Source: Pseudomonas anatoliensis (GTDB taxonomy: Bacteria > Pseudomonadota > Gammaproteobacteria > Pseudomonadales > Pseudomonadaceae). From it: a DNA stretch of 64,000 nucleotides. The stretch's first letter is position 1. Every line of letters begins with the position of its first letter. Shown piece by piece: positions 24,287 through 31,591 of this stretch. Both the position numbers and the translations under genes were made by a program. Below the pieces are notes generated by a model. The model made no database searches. It was not told where the DNA came from and saw only the letters and a list, made by a program, of their open reading frames with translations. The stretch lies in contig NZ_JACVHC010000009.1 of NCBI RefSeq assembly GCF_017976235.1, positions 62,001-126,000 on the forward strand. The letters are read 5' to 3'.

Positions 24287-25180
24287 TTAAAGCAAATCGT
24301 CGAAAAGTGGTTCCGGCAGGCCTTTGACGCCGGGGTTCAGGGCGAACATGCCGCCGGCCAGAGACTGCGGGTCGTGGTCATCGCCGGGGCGAATCGAAGC
24401 GACAAACAGGGTGTCCATTCGGGCGCCACCAAAGGCGCACATGGTCGGTTTTTTCACCGGCACCGGCAGCGAGTAATCAAGGCGACCATCGGGGGTGAAA
24501 CGGTGGACGAGGCCGGCGTCGTTGGCGCAGATCCAGTAGCAACCGTCGGCATCGACCGCCGCGCCATCGGGGCGACCGCAGTGCTGATTCATGTCGACGA
24601 AGACTCGACGGTTCGACGGTGTGCCGCTGGCAGTGTCGTAATCGAACGCCCAGATCAGTTGCACGTTGGGGTGCGAATCGGACAAATACATGGTTTTGCC
24701 GTCGGGGCTGAAGCCGAGGCCGTTGGGCACGATGAAACCGTCGAGTTGCGCGTCGATCACACCAGACTCGGTGGCGCCGTAGCGATAGAGCCGACCTTCG
24801 GGCGCATTCAGCCCCATATTCAGCACCATGCTGCCCGCCCAGAAACGGCCCTGGCGGTCGCAACGACCATCGTTGAGGCGCATGTCTTCGCGGCTGTGTT
24901 CGACCGTGGCGAGCAATTCGCTGTCGAGGCTGCCGTCCGCGTTTGGGTGCAGGCGGAAAAAACCGGTTTCCATGCCCGCGACCCAGCCACCGCGGCTGTG
25001 AGGGGCGATGCAGGCGAGCATTTGCGGGGCTTTCCAGGCGTGAACATGCCCGGTGTCGGCGCTCCAGCGTTGCAGGCCGCCATTGGGAATATCCACCCAG
25101 TAGAGGGCATTCTCCTGCGGCACCCAGACCGGGCTTTCACCGACCGCGTTGCGGGCGTCGACGATCAATTCGGCTTGCAT
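24287..25180 (-). CDS. SMP-30/gluconolactonase-family sugar lactonase, probable aldarolactonase
   Basis: About 297 residues forming a six-bladed propeller of the SMP-30 family. The metal-site glutamate is in NAVGESPVW, and the other metal-site regions are NGLGFSPDGKTMYLSDS and GRPDGAAVDADGCYW. Located between uronate dehydrogenase and a TRAP transporter, it most likely opens the glucaro- or galactaro-1,5-lactone released by Udh, like the UxuL-type lactonases of other pseudomonads. I start at 25180 (MQAELIVDAR) because AAGGG then has a seven-base spacing; 25186 is possible. Confidence 0.87.
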   Translation of the reverse strand: MQAELIVDARNAVGESPVWVPQENALYWVDIPNGGLQRWSADTGHVHAWKAPQMLACIAPHSRGGWVAGMETGFFRLHPNADGSLDSELLATVEHSREDMRLNDGRCDRQGRFWAGSMVLNMGLNAPEGRLYRYGATESGVIDAQLDGFIVPNGLGFSPDGKTMYLSDSHPNVQLIWAFDYDTASGTPSNRRVFVDMNQHCGRPDGAAVDADGCYWICANDAGLVHRFTPDGRLDYSLPVPVKKPTMCAFGGARMDTLFVASIRPGDDHDPQSLAGGMFALNPGVKGLPEPLFDDLL

Positions 25181-25224
25181 ACTCATTCCCTTGGTTCTTA
25201 TTGGAGGGGGATCAAGTGGACAGG

Positions 25225-26049
25225 TCAGTCACCAAACGGGCCGGCCGCAACGAAGGCGCCGCCCTGATAGATGCGCGCCGGGTCATCGGCGGCCGGCATC
25301 GGTTGCGCCTCGACTTTTTCGCGGAACACTTCAGAGCTGTCCTTGGCTTCGAAGCCGAGGTGACTGGCGAAGCGGTTGTCCCACCAGACGTCCTTGTTGT
25401 CGGACATGCCGTACACGATGGTGTGGCCGACGTTGGGGGTGTACAGCGAGCGTTCGAGCAGTTGCGTGAGGTCGTCGAAGCTCAGCCAGGTGTGCATCAT
25501 CCGGCGATTCTGTGGTTCCGGGAACGAGGAGCCGATGCGAATGCTCACGGTCTCGATGCCGTAGCGATCGAAGTAGAAACTGGCCATGTCCTCGCCGTAG
25601 GACTTGGACAAGCCGTAGTAACCATCGGGACGGCGGGCGGAGCTGGCGTCGAGCTGCTCGTCCTGTTTGTAGAAGCCGATGACGTGGTTGGAACTGGCGA
25701 AGATCACCCGTTTCACGCCATGCAGGCGTGCGGCTTCATAGATGTGGAAGACACCGCAGATGTTGGCGCCGAGAATCTCTTCGAACGGTCGTTCGACGGA
25801 CACGCCGCCGAAATGCAGGATCGCGTCCACGCCTTCGACCAGTTGATGCACGGCGTTTTTGTCGGCGAGATCGCACAGCAAGACTTCTTCGCGATCATCC
25901 ACGGCCGGGGTGAGGGCGGCGATGTCGGACAAACGCAGCACATTGGCATAAGGCCGCAGACGTTCGCGCAAGACTCTGCCCAAGCCGCCGGCGGCACCGG
26001 TCAGCAGCAGGCGATTAAATGGAACGCGGGTGGTGGAGGTAGACGTCAT
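25225..26049 (-). CDS. udh: Uronate dehydrogenase (NAD-dependent)
   Basis: A 274-residue short-chain/extended reductase oxidising D-glucuronate or D-galacturonate to the aldarolactone. It has the NAD motif TGAAGGLGRVL, the substrate-region FASSNHVIGFY and the catalytic YGLSK (Tyr-x3-Lys). Length and the SIRIGSSFPEPQNRRMM block match characterised Pseudomonas Udh. It is the first gene of a five-gene operon with the lactonase and TRAP genes. A 13-bp candidate operator lies 40 bases upstream. The aldarate dehydratase step is not encoded in the window. Confidence 0.92.
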   Translation of the reverse strand: MTSTSTTRVPFNRLLLTGAAGGLGRVLRERLRPYANVLRLSDIAALTPAVDDREEVLLCDLADKNAVHQLVEGVDAILHFGGVSVERPFEEILGANICGVFHIYEAARLHGVKRVIFASSNHVIGFYKQDEQLDASSARRPDGYYGLSKSYGEDMASFYFDRYGIETVSIRIGSSFPEPQNRRMMHTWLSFDDLTQLLERSLYTPNVGHTIVYGMSDNKDVWWDNRFASHLGFEAKDSSEVFREKVEAQPMPAADDPARIYQGGAFVAAGPFGD

Positions 26050-26088
26050 GGCAAGCCCTTACACGTATTGTTTTTAGGGTTGTTGTAG

Positions 26089-26101
26089 GTTGTCGTATGA
26101 C
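26089..26101 (+). promoter_or_regulatory. Candidate uronate-regulon operator before udh
   Basis: GTTGTCGTATGAC, which fits the dyad GTYRTnnnAYRAC. Two more sites of the same form lie upstream of oprD. The dyad suits a dimeric GntR-type regulator; none is encoded in the window. Confidence 0.6.
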
Positions 26102-26202
26102 TGCGCTGAAGTATCGGTAGGGTTTCCGGATCTTGTCAACGCGACTTTTGGTGTAAATGACGGAAGGGCTGATTACCCGGTTCTCGTCTGACAATGCGAT
26201 CC

Positions 26203-26426
26203 CTGTAGGAGTGAGCCTGCTCGCGATGGCGCAGTGTCTATCAACATTGATGTTGAATCTGCCGCCCTCATCGCTGGCAAGCCAGCTCCCACAGGTATCA
26301 AAGGCACGTACGATTCCTGTATTCACACCAACACTGTGGGAGCTGGCTTGCCAGCGATGGGGGCGGTGTAGGCAACATTTGCATTGACTGACATGACGCC
26401 ATCGCGAGCAGGCTCACTCCTACAGG
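26203..26426. repeat. Nested REP element: one pair inside another
   Basis: An outer pair of the GTAGGAGTGAGCCTGCTCGC type (26203-26229 and 26398-26426) encloses an inner pair of the GTGGGAGCTGGCTTGCCAGC type (26261-26296 and 26333-26366). Inner and outer arms are each in inverted orientation. Confidence 0.88.
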
Positions 26427-26447
26427 GGGTGGCGGTGACCCAGTGAG

Positions 26448-27743
26448 TTACAACAACGAAATCGGATAGCTGATAAAGAGCCGGTTCTCATCAAACTCGT
26501 TGGTGCTGAAGTCTCGGCGAATTGTCGCGTTGCGCCATTTCACATTGAGATTTTTCAGCGGCCCGCTCTGTACGGTGTAGGCCAGTTCCGACTCGCGGCC
26601 CCATTCCTTGCCGTCGCTGGTGGTAGCGGTGTGGACGTTATCGCCGCTGATGTAGCGGTTCATCATGGTCAGACCGGGAACGCCGAGAGCGACGAAATTG
26701 TAGTCATGGCGAACCTGCCAGGAGCGTTCCTTGGCGTTGTCATAACTGGCGTTGTAACTGTCGTTGGCCAGGGTGCCGCCGCTGGTGCCGTTGACGCGCA
26801 TCCACGCATCGTCGCCGCCGAGTTTCTGCAGGCCGACGTAGAAGGTGTTGCCGCCGTATTTGGCCGAGAGCATGGCGAACGCGGTTTTGTTATCGAGATC
26901 GCCTGCCTGCGCGCTGCCGTCCTCCTTGCCGGTGAAGAAACCGAGGTTGGCGCCCAGCGTCCAGTCGCCGATTGGCTGGCTATGGCTGAGATTGAAGTAT
27001 TGCTGCTGGTAGATGTCGGTGAGTTCGGCGTACCACACGCCGACCAGGGTGCGCTTGTCGTTGAAGGCGTATTCACCACCCCCGAAGTTGAAACGGTCGG
27101 ACGTGAACGCGCCGCGGCCGTTCATCGACATGTCTTCCATGCTCGCGTCGTTGCGCGGGCTGTTGCCGCGAAACTGGCCGCCGTACAGGCTCAAGCCGTT
27201 GATCTCGGTGGACGTGATCTGGCCACCGCGGAAGGTTTGCGGCAGGGAGCGGCCATCGTCGGAACGCAGGATCGGTAGCACCGGCATCCACTCGCCGACC
27301 TTCAGTTCGGTCTTCGACACTTTGGCTTTCAATGCCACACCGAGGCGACCGAAGTTGTCTGCCGGACGCCCGTCATCGTGGATCGGCAGCAGCTGTGTAC
27401 CGCCAGTGCCTTTACCGCCATCGAGCTTTTGCGAGTACAGCCCGAGCATGTCTATGCCGAAACCCACGGTGCCTTGGGTGAAGCCGGACTTGGCATCGAG
27501 AATGAAGCTCTGCGTCCACTCTTCAGCCTTGCCCTGCGCATTGTTCGGGTTGGTGAAGTTGCGGTTGAAGTAGGCATTGCGCAGGTTCAGCGTGGCTTTG
27601 CTGTCTTCGAGAAACCCTTCGGCGGCGGCGCTCATGGGTAAAGCAAAGGCGAGGCTGCTACAGCCGATCAGACTTAAGGTGAGGCGAGGGCGGGTGACGG
27701 AAAATCGGAAAGGGCGGACGGAATTGCAGACGAGTGTGCTCAC
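26448..27743 (-). CDS. OprD-family outer-membrane porin
   Basis: A 431-residue porin of the OprD family. A signal sequence of about 40 residues ends near SAAAEGF. The mature protein begins FLEDSKATLNLRNAYFNRNF and continues with the family-typical EWTQSFILDAKSGFTQGTVGFGIDMLGLYSQKLD. The chain is rich in aromatic and glycine residues with alternating strands, as in an 18-stranded barrel. A GTG start at 27743 has AGGGAG eight bases upstream. Two operator-like sites shared with udh lie in its promoter, so the porin probably admits uronates across the outer membrane. Confidence 0.92.
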   Translation of the reverse strand: MSTLVCNSVRPFRFSVTRPRLTLSLIGCSSLAFALPMSAAAEGFLEDSKATLNLRNAYFNRNFTNPNNAQGKAEEWTQSFILDAKSGFTQGTVGFGIDMLGLYSQKLDGGKGTGGTQLLPIHDDGRPADNFGRLGVALKAKVSKTELKVGEWMPVLPILRSDDGRSLPQTFRGGQITSTEINGLSLYGGQFRGNSPRNDASMEDMSMNGRGAFTSDRFNFGGGEYAFNDKRTLVGVWYAELTDIYQQQYFNLSHSQPIGDWTLGANLGFFTGKEDGSAQAGDLDNKTAFAMLSAKYGGNTFYVGLQKLGGDDAWMRVNGTSGGTLANDSYNASYDNAKERSWQVRHDYNFVALGVPGLTMMNRYISGDNVHTATTSDGKEWGRESELAYTVQSGPLKNLNVKWRNATIRRDFSTNEFDENRLFISYPISLL

Positions 27744-27788
27744 TGGGTCGCTCCCTGTATCAGTTGTTGTTTTTATTATTTGTTATAC

Positions 27789-27801
27789 GTCGTCGTACAA
27801 C
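27789..27801 (+). promoter_or_regulatory. Candidate uronate-regulon operator 1 before oprD
   Basis: GTCGTCGTACAAC; differs from the udh site only by pyrimidine or purine transitions at three positions. An overlapping partial copy on the left (GTTATACG) extends the symmetry. Confidence 0.6.
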
Positions 27802-27846
27802 ATGGGTGCGGATATTTCCTAGGTTTCACTGGAAAGTCAACAGGAA

Positions 27847-27859
27847 GTTATACGATGAC
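27847..27859 (-). promoter_or_regulatory. Candidate uronate-regulon operator 2 before oprD
   Basis: Read on the minus strand it is GTCATCGTATAAC, again the GTYRTnnnAYRAC form with the CGT centre conserved. Confidence 0.58.
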
Positions 27860-27875
27860 TTCACGTCAGATGCCC

Positions 27876-27969
27876 CTGTAGGAGCTGCGGCACGCTGCGA
27901 TCTTTTGATCTTGTCTATGAAATCCAAATCAAAAGATCGCAGCCTCGTTTCACTCGACAGCTCCTACAG
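27876..27969. repeat. Heterotypic REP pair
   Basis: The left arm is the GCGGCACGC subtype and the right arm the CTCGTTTCACTCGAC subtype. The outer CTGTAGGAGCTG and inner GCGATCTTTTGATC segments pair fully. Confidence 0.88.
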
Positions 27970-27997
27970 GGCTTTCTGTTGTCCATGGAAATGTGTG

Positions 27998-28018
27998 TTG
28001 CGGCAACTTTTGCGGCAA
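27998..28018. promoter_or_regulatory. Tandem TTGCGGCAA palindromes upstream of the efflux operon
   Basis: TTGCGGCAA occurs at 27998-28006 and again at 28010-28018, spaced 12 bases. Each is a TTGC-n-GCAA dyad. It lies 30-50 bases before the MFS start codon. Confidence 0.45.
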
Positions 28019-28049
28019 ACTTCATCCACCTCCCGCACAAGGCCTTTCA

Positions 28050-29714
28050 ATGGATCAATACGCCCCGCGCAACTGGCAGCCTCACGAGAAGCCCAGTTTG
28101 CCCGGTTCCCCCTCGACGCCACTGCACTCCAATCCCAAGCGACTGGCCTATGCGCTGGTGGGTTTGCTGGTGGCGTTGACCGGCGGTTTGGGCAATTCGC
28201 TGGTGGTCGCCAATCTGATTTACCTGCAGGGCGCGCTCGGTGCGACCACGGCGGAAATGGCCTGGCTGCCGGCGGCGTATGTGATGACCAACGTGTCGAT
28301 GAACCTGCTGCTGGTCAAGTTTCGTCAGCAGTTCGGTTTGCGTGCGTTCACCGAGGTGTTTTTGGTGCTGTATGCGCTGGTGACCTTCGGCCATTTATTC
28401 GTCAACGATTTGAACTCGGCAGTGGCGGTGCGTGCGGCGCACGGCATGGTCGGCGCGGCGTTGAGCTCCCTGGGCCTGTATTACATGGTTCAGGCATTTC
28501 CGGCGAAATGGCGGATGAAAGCGCTGGTGCTCGGCCTCGGCAGCTCGCAGTTGGCTTTGCCGCTGGCGCGATTGTTTTCCGAAGATTTGTTGCAGATTGC
28601 CGAATGGCGCGGGCTGTACCTGTTCGAACTGGGCATGGCACTGCTGTCGCTGGGTTGTGTCTTGCTGCTCAAGCTGCCGCCCGGAGACCGTTTCAAGACC
28701 TTTGAAAAACTCGACTTTCTCACCTTCGCGATTCTGGCCAGCGGTGTGGCGCTGCTCTGCGCGGTGCTGTCGCTGGGGCGGATCGACTGGTGGCTGGAGG
28801 CCGACTGGCTCGGCGTCGCCCTGGCCGGTTCGATCGCGTTGATCCTCACGGGCCTGGCCATCGAGCACAACCGCAGCAACCCGATGTTGATGACGCGTTG
28901 GCTCGGCAGCGGGGTGATGATTCGTCTGGCGCTGGCGGTGATCCTGATTCGCATGGTCACCTCCGAGCAATCCACCGGTGCCGTCGGCTTCATGCAATAC
29001 CTCAACATGAGCAGTCAGCAGTTGTACAGCCTCTACGTGGTGATGATGATCGGCAGCGTCGCGGGATTGTTGACCAGTGCGCTGACCATCGACCCAAAAC
29101 ATTTGTTGATGCCGTTGATCATCTCGCTCGCATTGATGGCGACGGGCTCCGTGATGGACAGTTTTTCCAACAATCTGACCCGCCCCGAAAACCTGTATTT
29201 CAGCCAGTTTTTGCTGGCGTTCGGCAGTACGTTTTTCCTCGGCCCGACCATGGTTCTAGGCACGCGCAACGTGCTGACCAATCCGCGTAATCTGGTGAGC
29301 TTTTCCGTGTTGTTCGGGATCTGCAATAACCTTGGCGGCTTGATTGGTGCGGCGTTGCTCGGGACGTTTCAGATCGTTCGCGAGAAATTTCATTCCAGCC
29401 AGATCGTCGAGCACCTGACGCTGTCTGATCCGTTAGTGGCCGCGCGGGTGCAGAGCGGCGGCTCGGCCTACGGCTCGTTGCTGGCCGACCCGAACCTGCG
29501 CAATCTGGCCGGGATTCGCAGCCTGGCCAATGCCGCGACGAGGGAAGCCAATGTGCTGGCCTATAACGATGTGTTCATGCTCATCGCGGTGATCGCGGTG
29601 CTGACCATGATCTGGTTAACCATTCGTGCGCTGTGGCTGATGAGCACTACCAAAGCCGTCGCCGCTCCTCCCGATAAGCCTTCCGTACCTGACAGCGGTG
29701 CCATTTCTTCATGA
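28050..29714 (+). CDS. DHA2-type MFS drug/metabolite efflux transporter
   Basis: A 554-residue transporter with about 14 hydrophobic segments, the layout of the EmrB/DHA2 family. ALVGLLVALTGGLGNSLVVANL forms the first helix, and a charged motif-A-like stretch is weak. The start at 28050 (MDQYAPRNWQ) has AAGG just upstream; a longer reading would encode the TTGCGGCAA repeats. Its end overlaps the HlyD-type gene by four bases (ATGA). Together they form a tripartite pump across the inner membrane and periplasm; no outer-membrane channel gene is adjacent. Substrate unknown. Confidence 0.88.
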   Translation: MDQYAPRNWQPHEKPSLPGSPSTPLHSNPKRLAYALVGLLVALTGGLGNSLVVANLIYLQGALGATTAEMAWLPAAYVMTNVSMNLLLVKFRQQFGLRAFTEVFLVLYALVTFGHLFVNDLNSAVAVRAAHGMVGAALSSLGLYYMVQAFPAKWRMKALVLGLGSSQLALPLARLFSEDLLQIAEWRGLYLFELGMALLSLGCVLLLKLPPGDRFKTFEKLDFLTFAILASGVALLCAVLSLGRIDWWLEADWLGVALAGSIALILTGLAIEHNRSNPMLMTRWLGSGVMIRLALAVILIRMVTSEQSTGAVGFMQYLNMSSQQLYSLYVVMMIGSVAGLLTSALTIDPKHLLMPLIISLALMATGSVMDSFSNNLTRPENLYFSQFLLAFGSTFFLGPTMVLGTRNVLTNPRNLVSFSVLFGICNNLGGLIGAALLGTFQIVREKFHSSQIVEHLTLSDPLVAARVQSGGSAYGSLLADPNLRNLAGIRSLANAATREANVLAYNDVFMLIAVIAVLTMIWLTIRALWLMSTTKAVAAPPDKPSVPDSGAISS

Positions 29715-30853
29715 CCGAACCGACCACTACCACCACCAATGCCATTGCTGCCACGCCCGAGGGTGTGGCGCCGCCGTCATCGCCGAACACCGAACCGCGT
29801 TCGCTGCGGGTGCGGATTATCTCTTCGTTAGGCTTTGCCGCGATTGCCATCGTCGGCGTGTTGATCGTGCTGTATGCCTGGCAATTGCCACCCTTCAGCA
29901 GCGCCGTCGAAACCACCGAAAACGCCTTGGTGCGTGGGCAAGTGACGATCATCGGCCCACAGCTCGCCGGCTACGTTTATGAAGTGCCGGTGCAGGATTT
30001 CCAGTATGTGAAGGCCGGCGATTTGCTCGTGCGTCTGGATGACCGCATCTATCAGCAACGCCTCGATCAATCGCTGGCGCAACTGGCGGTGCAGAAAGCC
30101 GCGCTGGCCAACGTGGTGCAGCAACGCAACAGCGCCGAAGCGACGATCAAGTTGCGTCAGGCAGTGGTCGCCGACAGCGAGGCGCAGTTACGCAAAAGTG
30201 CGGCCGATCTGCGTCGTAACAAGGAACTGGTGAGAGACGGCTCGGTGTCAAAACGTGAGATGGACGTAGCACTGGCGGCCGACGCACAAAGTATCGCGGC
30301 CGTCGCCCAGGCCAAGGCCAATCTGGAAATCGCCCGTCAGGATCTGCAAACAGTGATCGTCAATCGCGGTTCGCTGGAGGCCGCGGTGGCCAGCGCCGAC
30401 GCCGCCGTGCAACTGGCGCGGATCGATCTGTCGAACACGCGCATCGTCGCCCCGCGCGACGGCCAGCTCGGGCAGATCGGCGTGCGTCTCGGCGCGTACG
30501 TCAACTCCGGGGCGCAGTTGATGGCATTGGTGCCGAACCAGAAATGGGTGATCGCCAACATGAAGGAAACCCAGATGAACAACGTCCGGGTCGGGCAACC
30601 GGTGCACTTCACCGTCGACGGGTTGAACCACCGCAAATTTACCGGGCATGTGCAGCATATTTCCCCGGGCACCGGCTCTGAGTTTGCCTTGTTGCAGGCG
30701 GACAATGCGACAGGCAACTTCGTCAAAATCGCTCAGCGAGTGCCGGTGCGCATCACCATCGATCCCGATCAGCAGGAAGAAGAACGGTTGCGGCCGGGGA
30801 TGTCGGTGGTGGTAAGTATTGATACGGCGGCGGGGGATACCCAGCCGCATTGA
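29711..30853 (+). CDS. HlyD/EmrA-family membrane fusion protein
   Basis: A 380-residue periplasmic adaptor. A cytoplasmic Thr/Pro-rich tail is followed by one membrane helix (SLGFAAIAIVGVLIVLYAW, about residues 38-56). A biotinyl-lipoyl-like half (VEVPVQDFQYVKAGDLLVRLD type) precedes the coiled-coil hairpin (residues about 120-230), and the second half-motif is in LSNTRIVAPRDGQLGQIGVRLG. It is coupled to the MFS gene by an ATGA overlap. The regulator gene follows 38 bases after its stop. Confidence 0.92.
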   Translation: MTEPTTTTTNAIAATPEGVAPPSSPNTEPRSLRVRIISSLGFAAIAIVGVLIVLYAWQLPPFSSAVETTENALVRGQVTIIGPQLAGYVYEVPVQDFQYVKAGDLLVRLDDRIYQQRLDQSLAQLAVQKAALANVVQQRNSAEATIKLRQAVVADSEAQLRKSAADLRRNKELVRDGSVSKREMDVALAADAQSIAAVAQAKANLEIARQDLQTVIVNRGSLEAAVASADAAVQLARIDLSNTRIVAPRDGQLGQIGVRLGAYVNSGAQLMALVPNQKWVIANMKETQMNNVRVGQPVHFTVDGLNHRKFTGHVQHISPGTGSEFALLQADNATGNFVKIAQRVPVRITIDPDQQEEERLRPGMSVVVSIDTAAGDTQPH

Positions 30854-30891
30854 CCAACACTCTTCGAAAACGTTGTTGTCAGGGAGCCCAC

Positions 30892-31512
30892 ATGGGCAAT
30901 CACAAGATCGAGATTCGCCGCAGTAACGTCGAAAAAATCCTCCTCGCCGCGGAAAAAGTCTTCGCCGAAAAAGGCTTCGGCAGCACCGCCATGGCCGACA
31001 TCGCCGCTGAGGTGCAACTGCCGCGTTCCAATCTGCATTACTACTTCAGCACCAAGAGTGAGCTGTACAGCGCGGTGCTGTTTGATCTGCTGGAAGTGTG
31101 GAAGCAGGACGCGTTGTGTTTCGAAATGTTCGATGACCCGCGGGTGGTGCTCAGCAGCTATATCCGCGCCAAGATGAACCACTCGCGCAGCCGGCCGTAT
31201 GGTTCGAAAGTCTGGGCCAATGAGATTATTCATGGCGCGCCGACGTTGGGCGAGGCGCTGGATGTCAGCCTGTATGACTGGGCGAAGATGAAGGAAGCGA
31301 AGATCCGTCAGTGGGTCGAGGACAAGCGCATCTTGCCGGTAGAGCCGTCGAGCCTGCTGTACATGATCTGGGCGTCGACCCAGCATTACGCCGACTTTGA
31401 TCATCAGGTGAATATCCTGAACGATCACCAGCCGCTGTCGGACATGCAGTTCGAGCGCGCGGTGCAGACGGTGACGAGTGTGATTTTGCGTGGGATCGGG
31501 TTGGAGCCCTAG
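30892..31512 (+). CDS. RutR-like TetR-family transcriptional regulator
   Basis: A 206-residue regulator. Its TetR helix-turn-helix spans about residues 10-55 (NVEKILLAAEKVFAEKGFGS, then NLHYYFSTKSELY). The C-terminal domain closely follows E. coli RutR, with VWANEIIHGAPTL, GWV-like W(V)EDKRILPVEP and the strong MIWASTQHYADF block. RutR senses uracil and thymine, which suits the pyrimidine-degradation genes that follow. AGGGAG precedes the ATG at 30892. The gene lies in line with the efflux operon, so it may control that, the pyd genes or both. Confidence 0.87.
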   Translation: MGNHKIEIRRSNVEKILLAAEKVFAEKGFGSTAMADIAAEVQLPRSNLHYYFSTKSELYSAVLFDLLEVWKQDALCFEMFDDPRVVLSSYIRAKMNHSRSRPYGSKVWANEIIHGAPTLGEALDVSLYDWAKMKEAKIRQWVEDKRILPVEPSSLLYMIWASTQHYADFDHQVNILNDHQPLSDMQFERAVQTVTSVILRGIGLEP

Positions 31513-31514
31513 CG

Positions 31515-31588
31515 CAAAAGATCGCAGCCTTCGGCAGCGCCTACAGAGATTGTGTAGGAGCTGCCGAAGGCTGCGATCTTTTGATCTT
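31515..31588. repeat. REP pair, GTAGGAGCTGCCG type
   Basis: Short-spaced inverted copies fill the 79 bases between the convergent RutR-like regulator and preA. Confidence 0.88.
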
Positions 31589-31591
31589 GAA

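Larger units (their letters stand above)
26050..26447. other. Intergenic region between udh and oprD
   Basis: 398 bases without a gene. It holds the candidate GTYRTnnnAYRAC operator near udh (26089-26101) and a nested double REP (26203-26426) that covers most of the rest. Short open frames inside are repeats read through and are not credible genes. Confidence 0.7.
27744..28049. other. Divergent region between oprD and the efflux genes
   Basis: About 306 bases without a gene: two operator-like sites (27789-27801 and 27847-27859), a REP pair (27876-27969) and tandem TTGCGGCAA palindromes (27998-28018) close to the efflux gene start. Confidence 0.7.

Noticed and set aside
23468..25267. 599-codon open frame opposite dctP and the lactonase gene
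   Set aside because: Antisense of two recognised proteins with no family resemblance of its own.
26203..26426. Possible CRISPR-like repeats
   Set aside because: The repeats are inverted pairs of two REP types, not evenly spaced direct repeats, and no cas gene is present.
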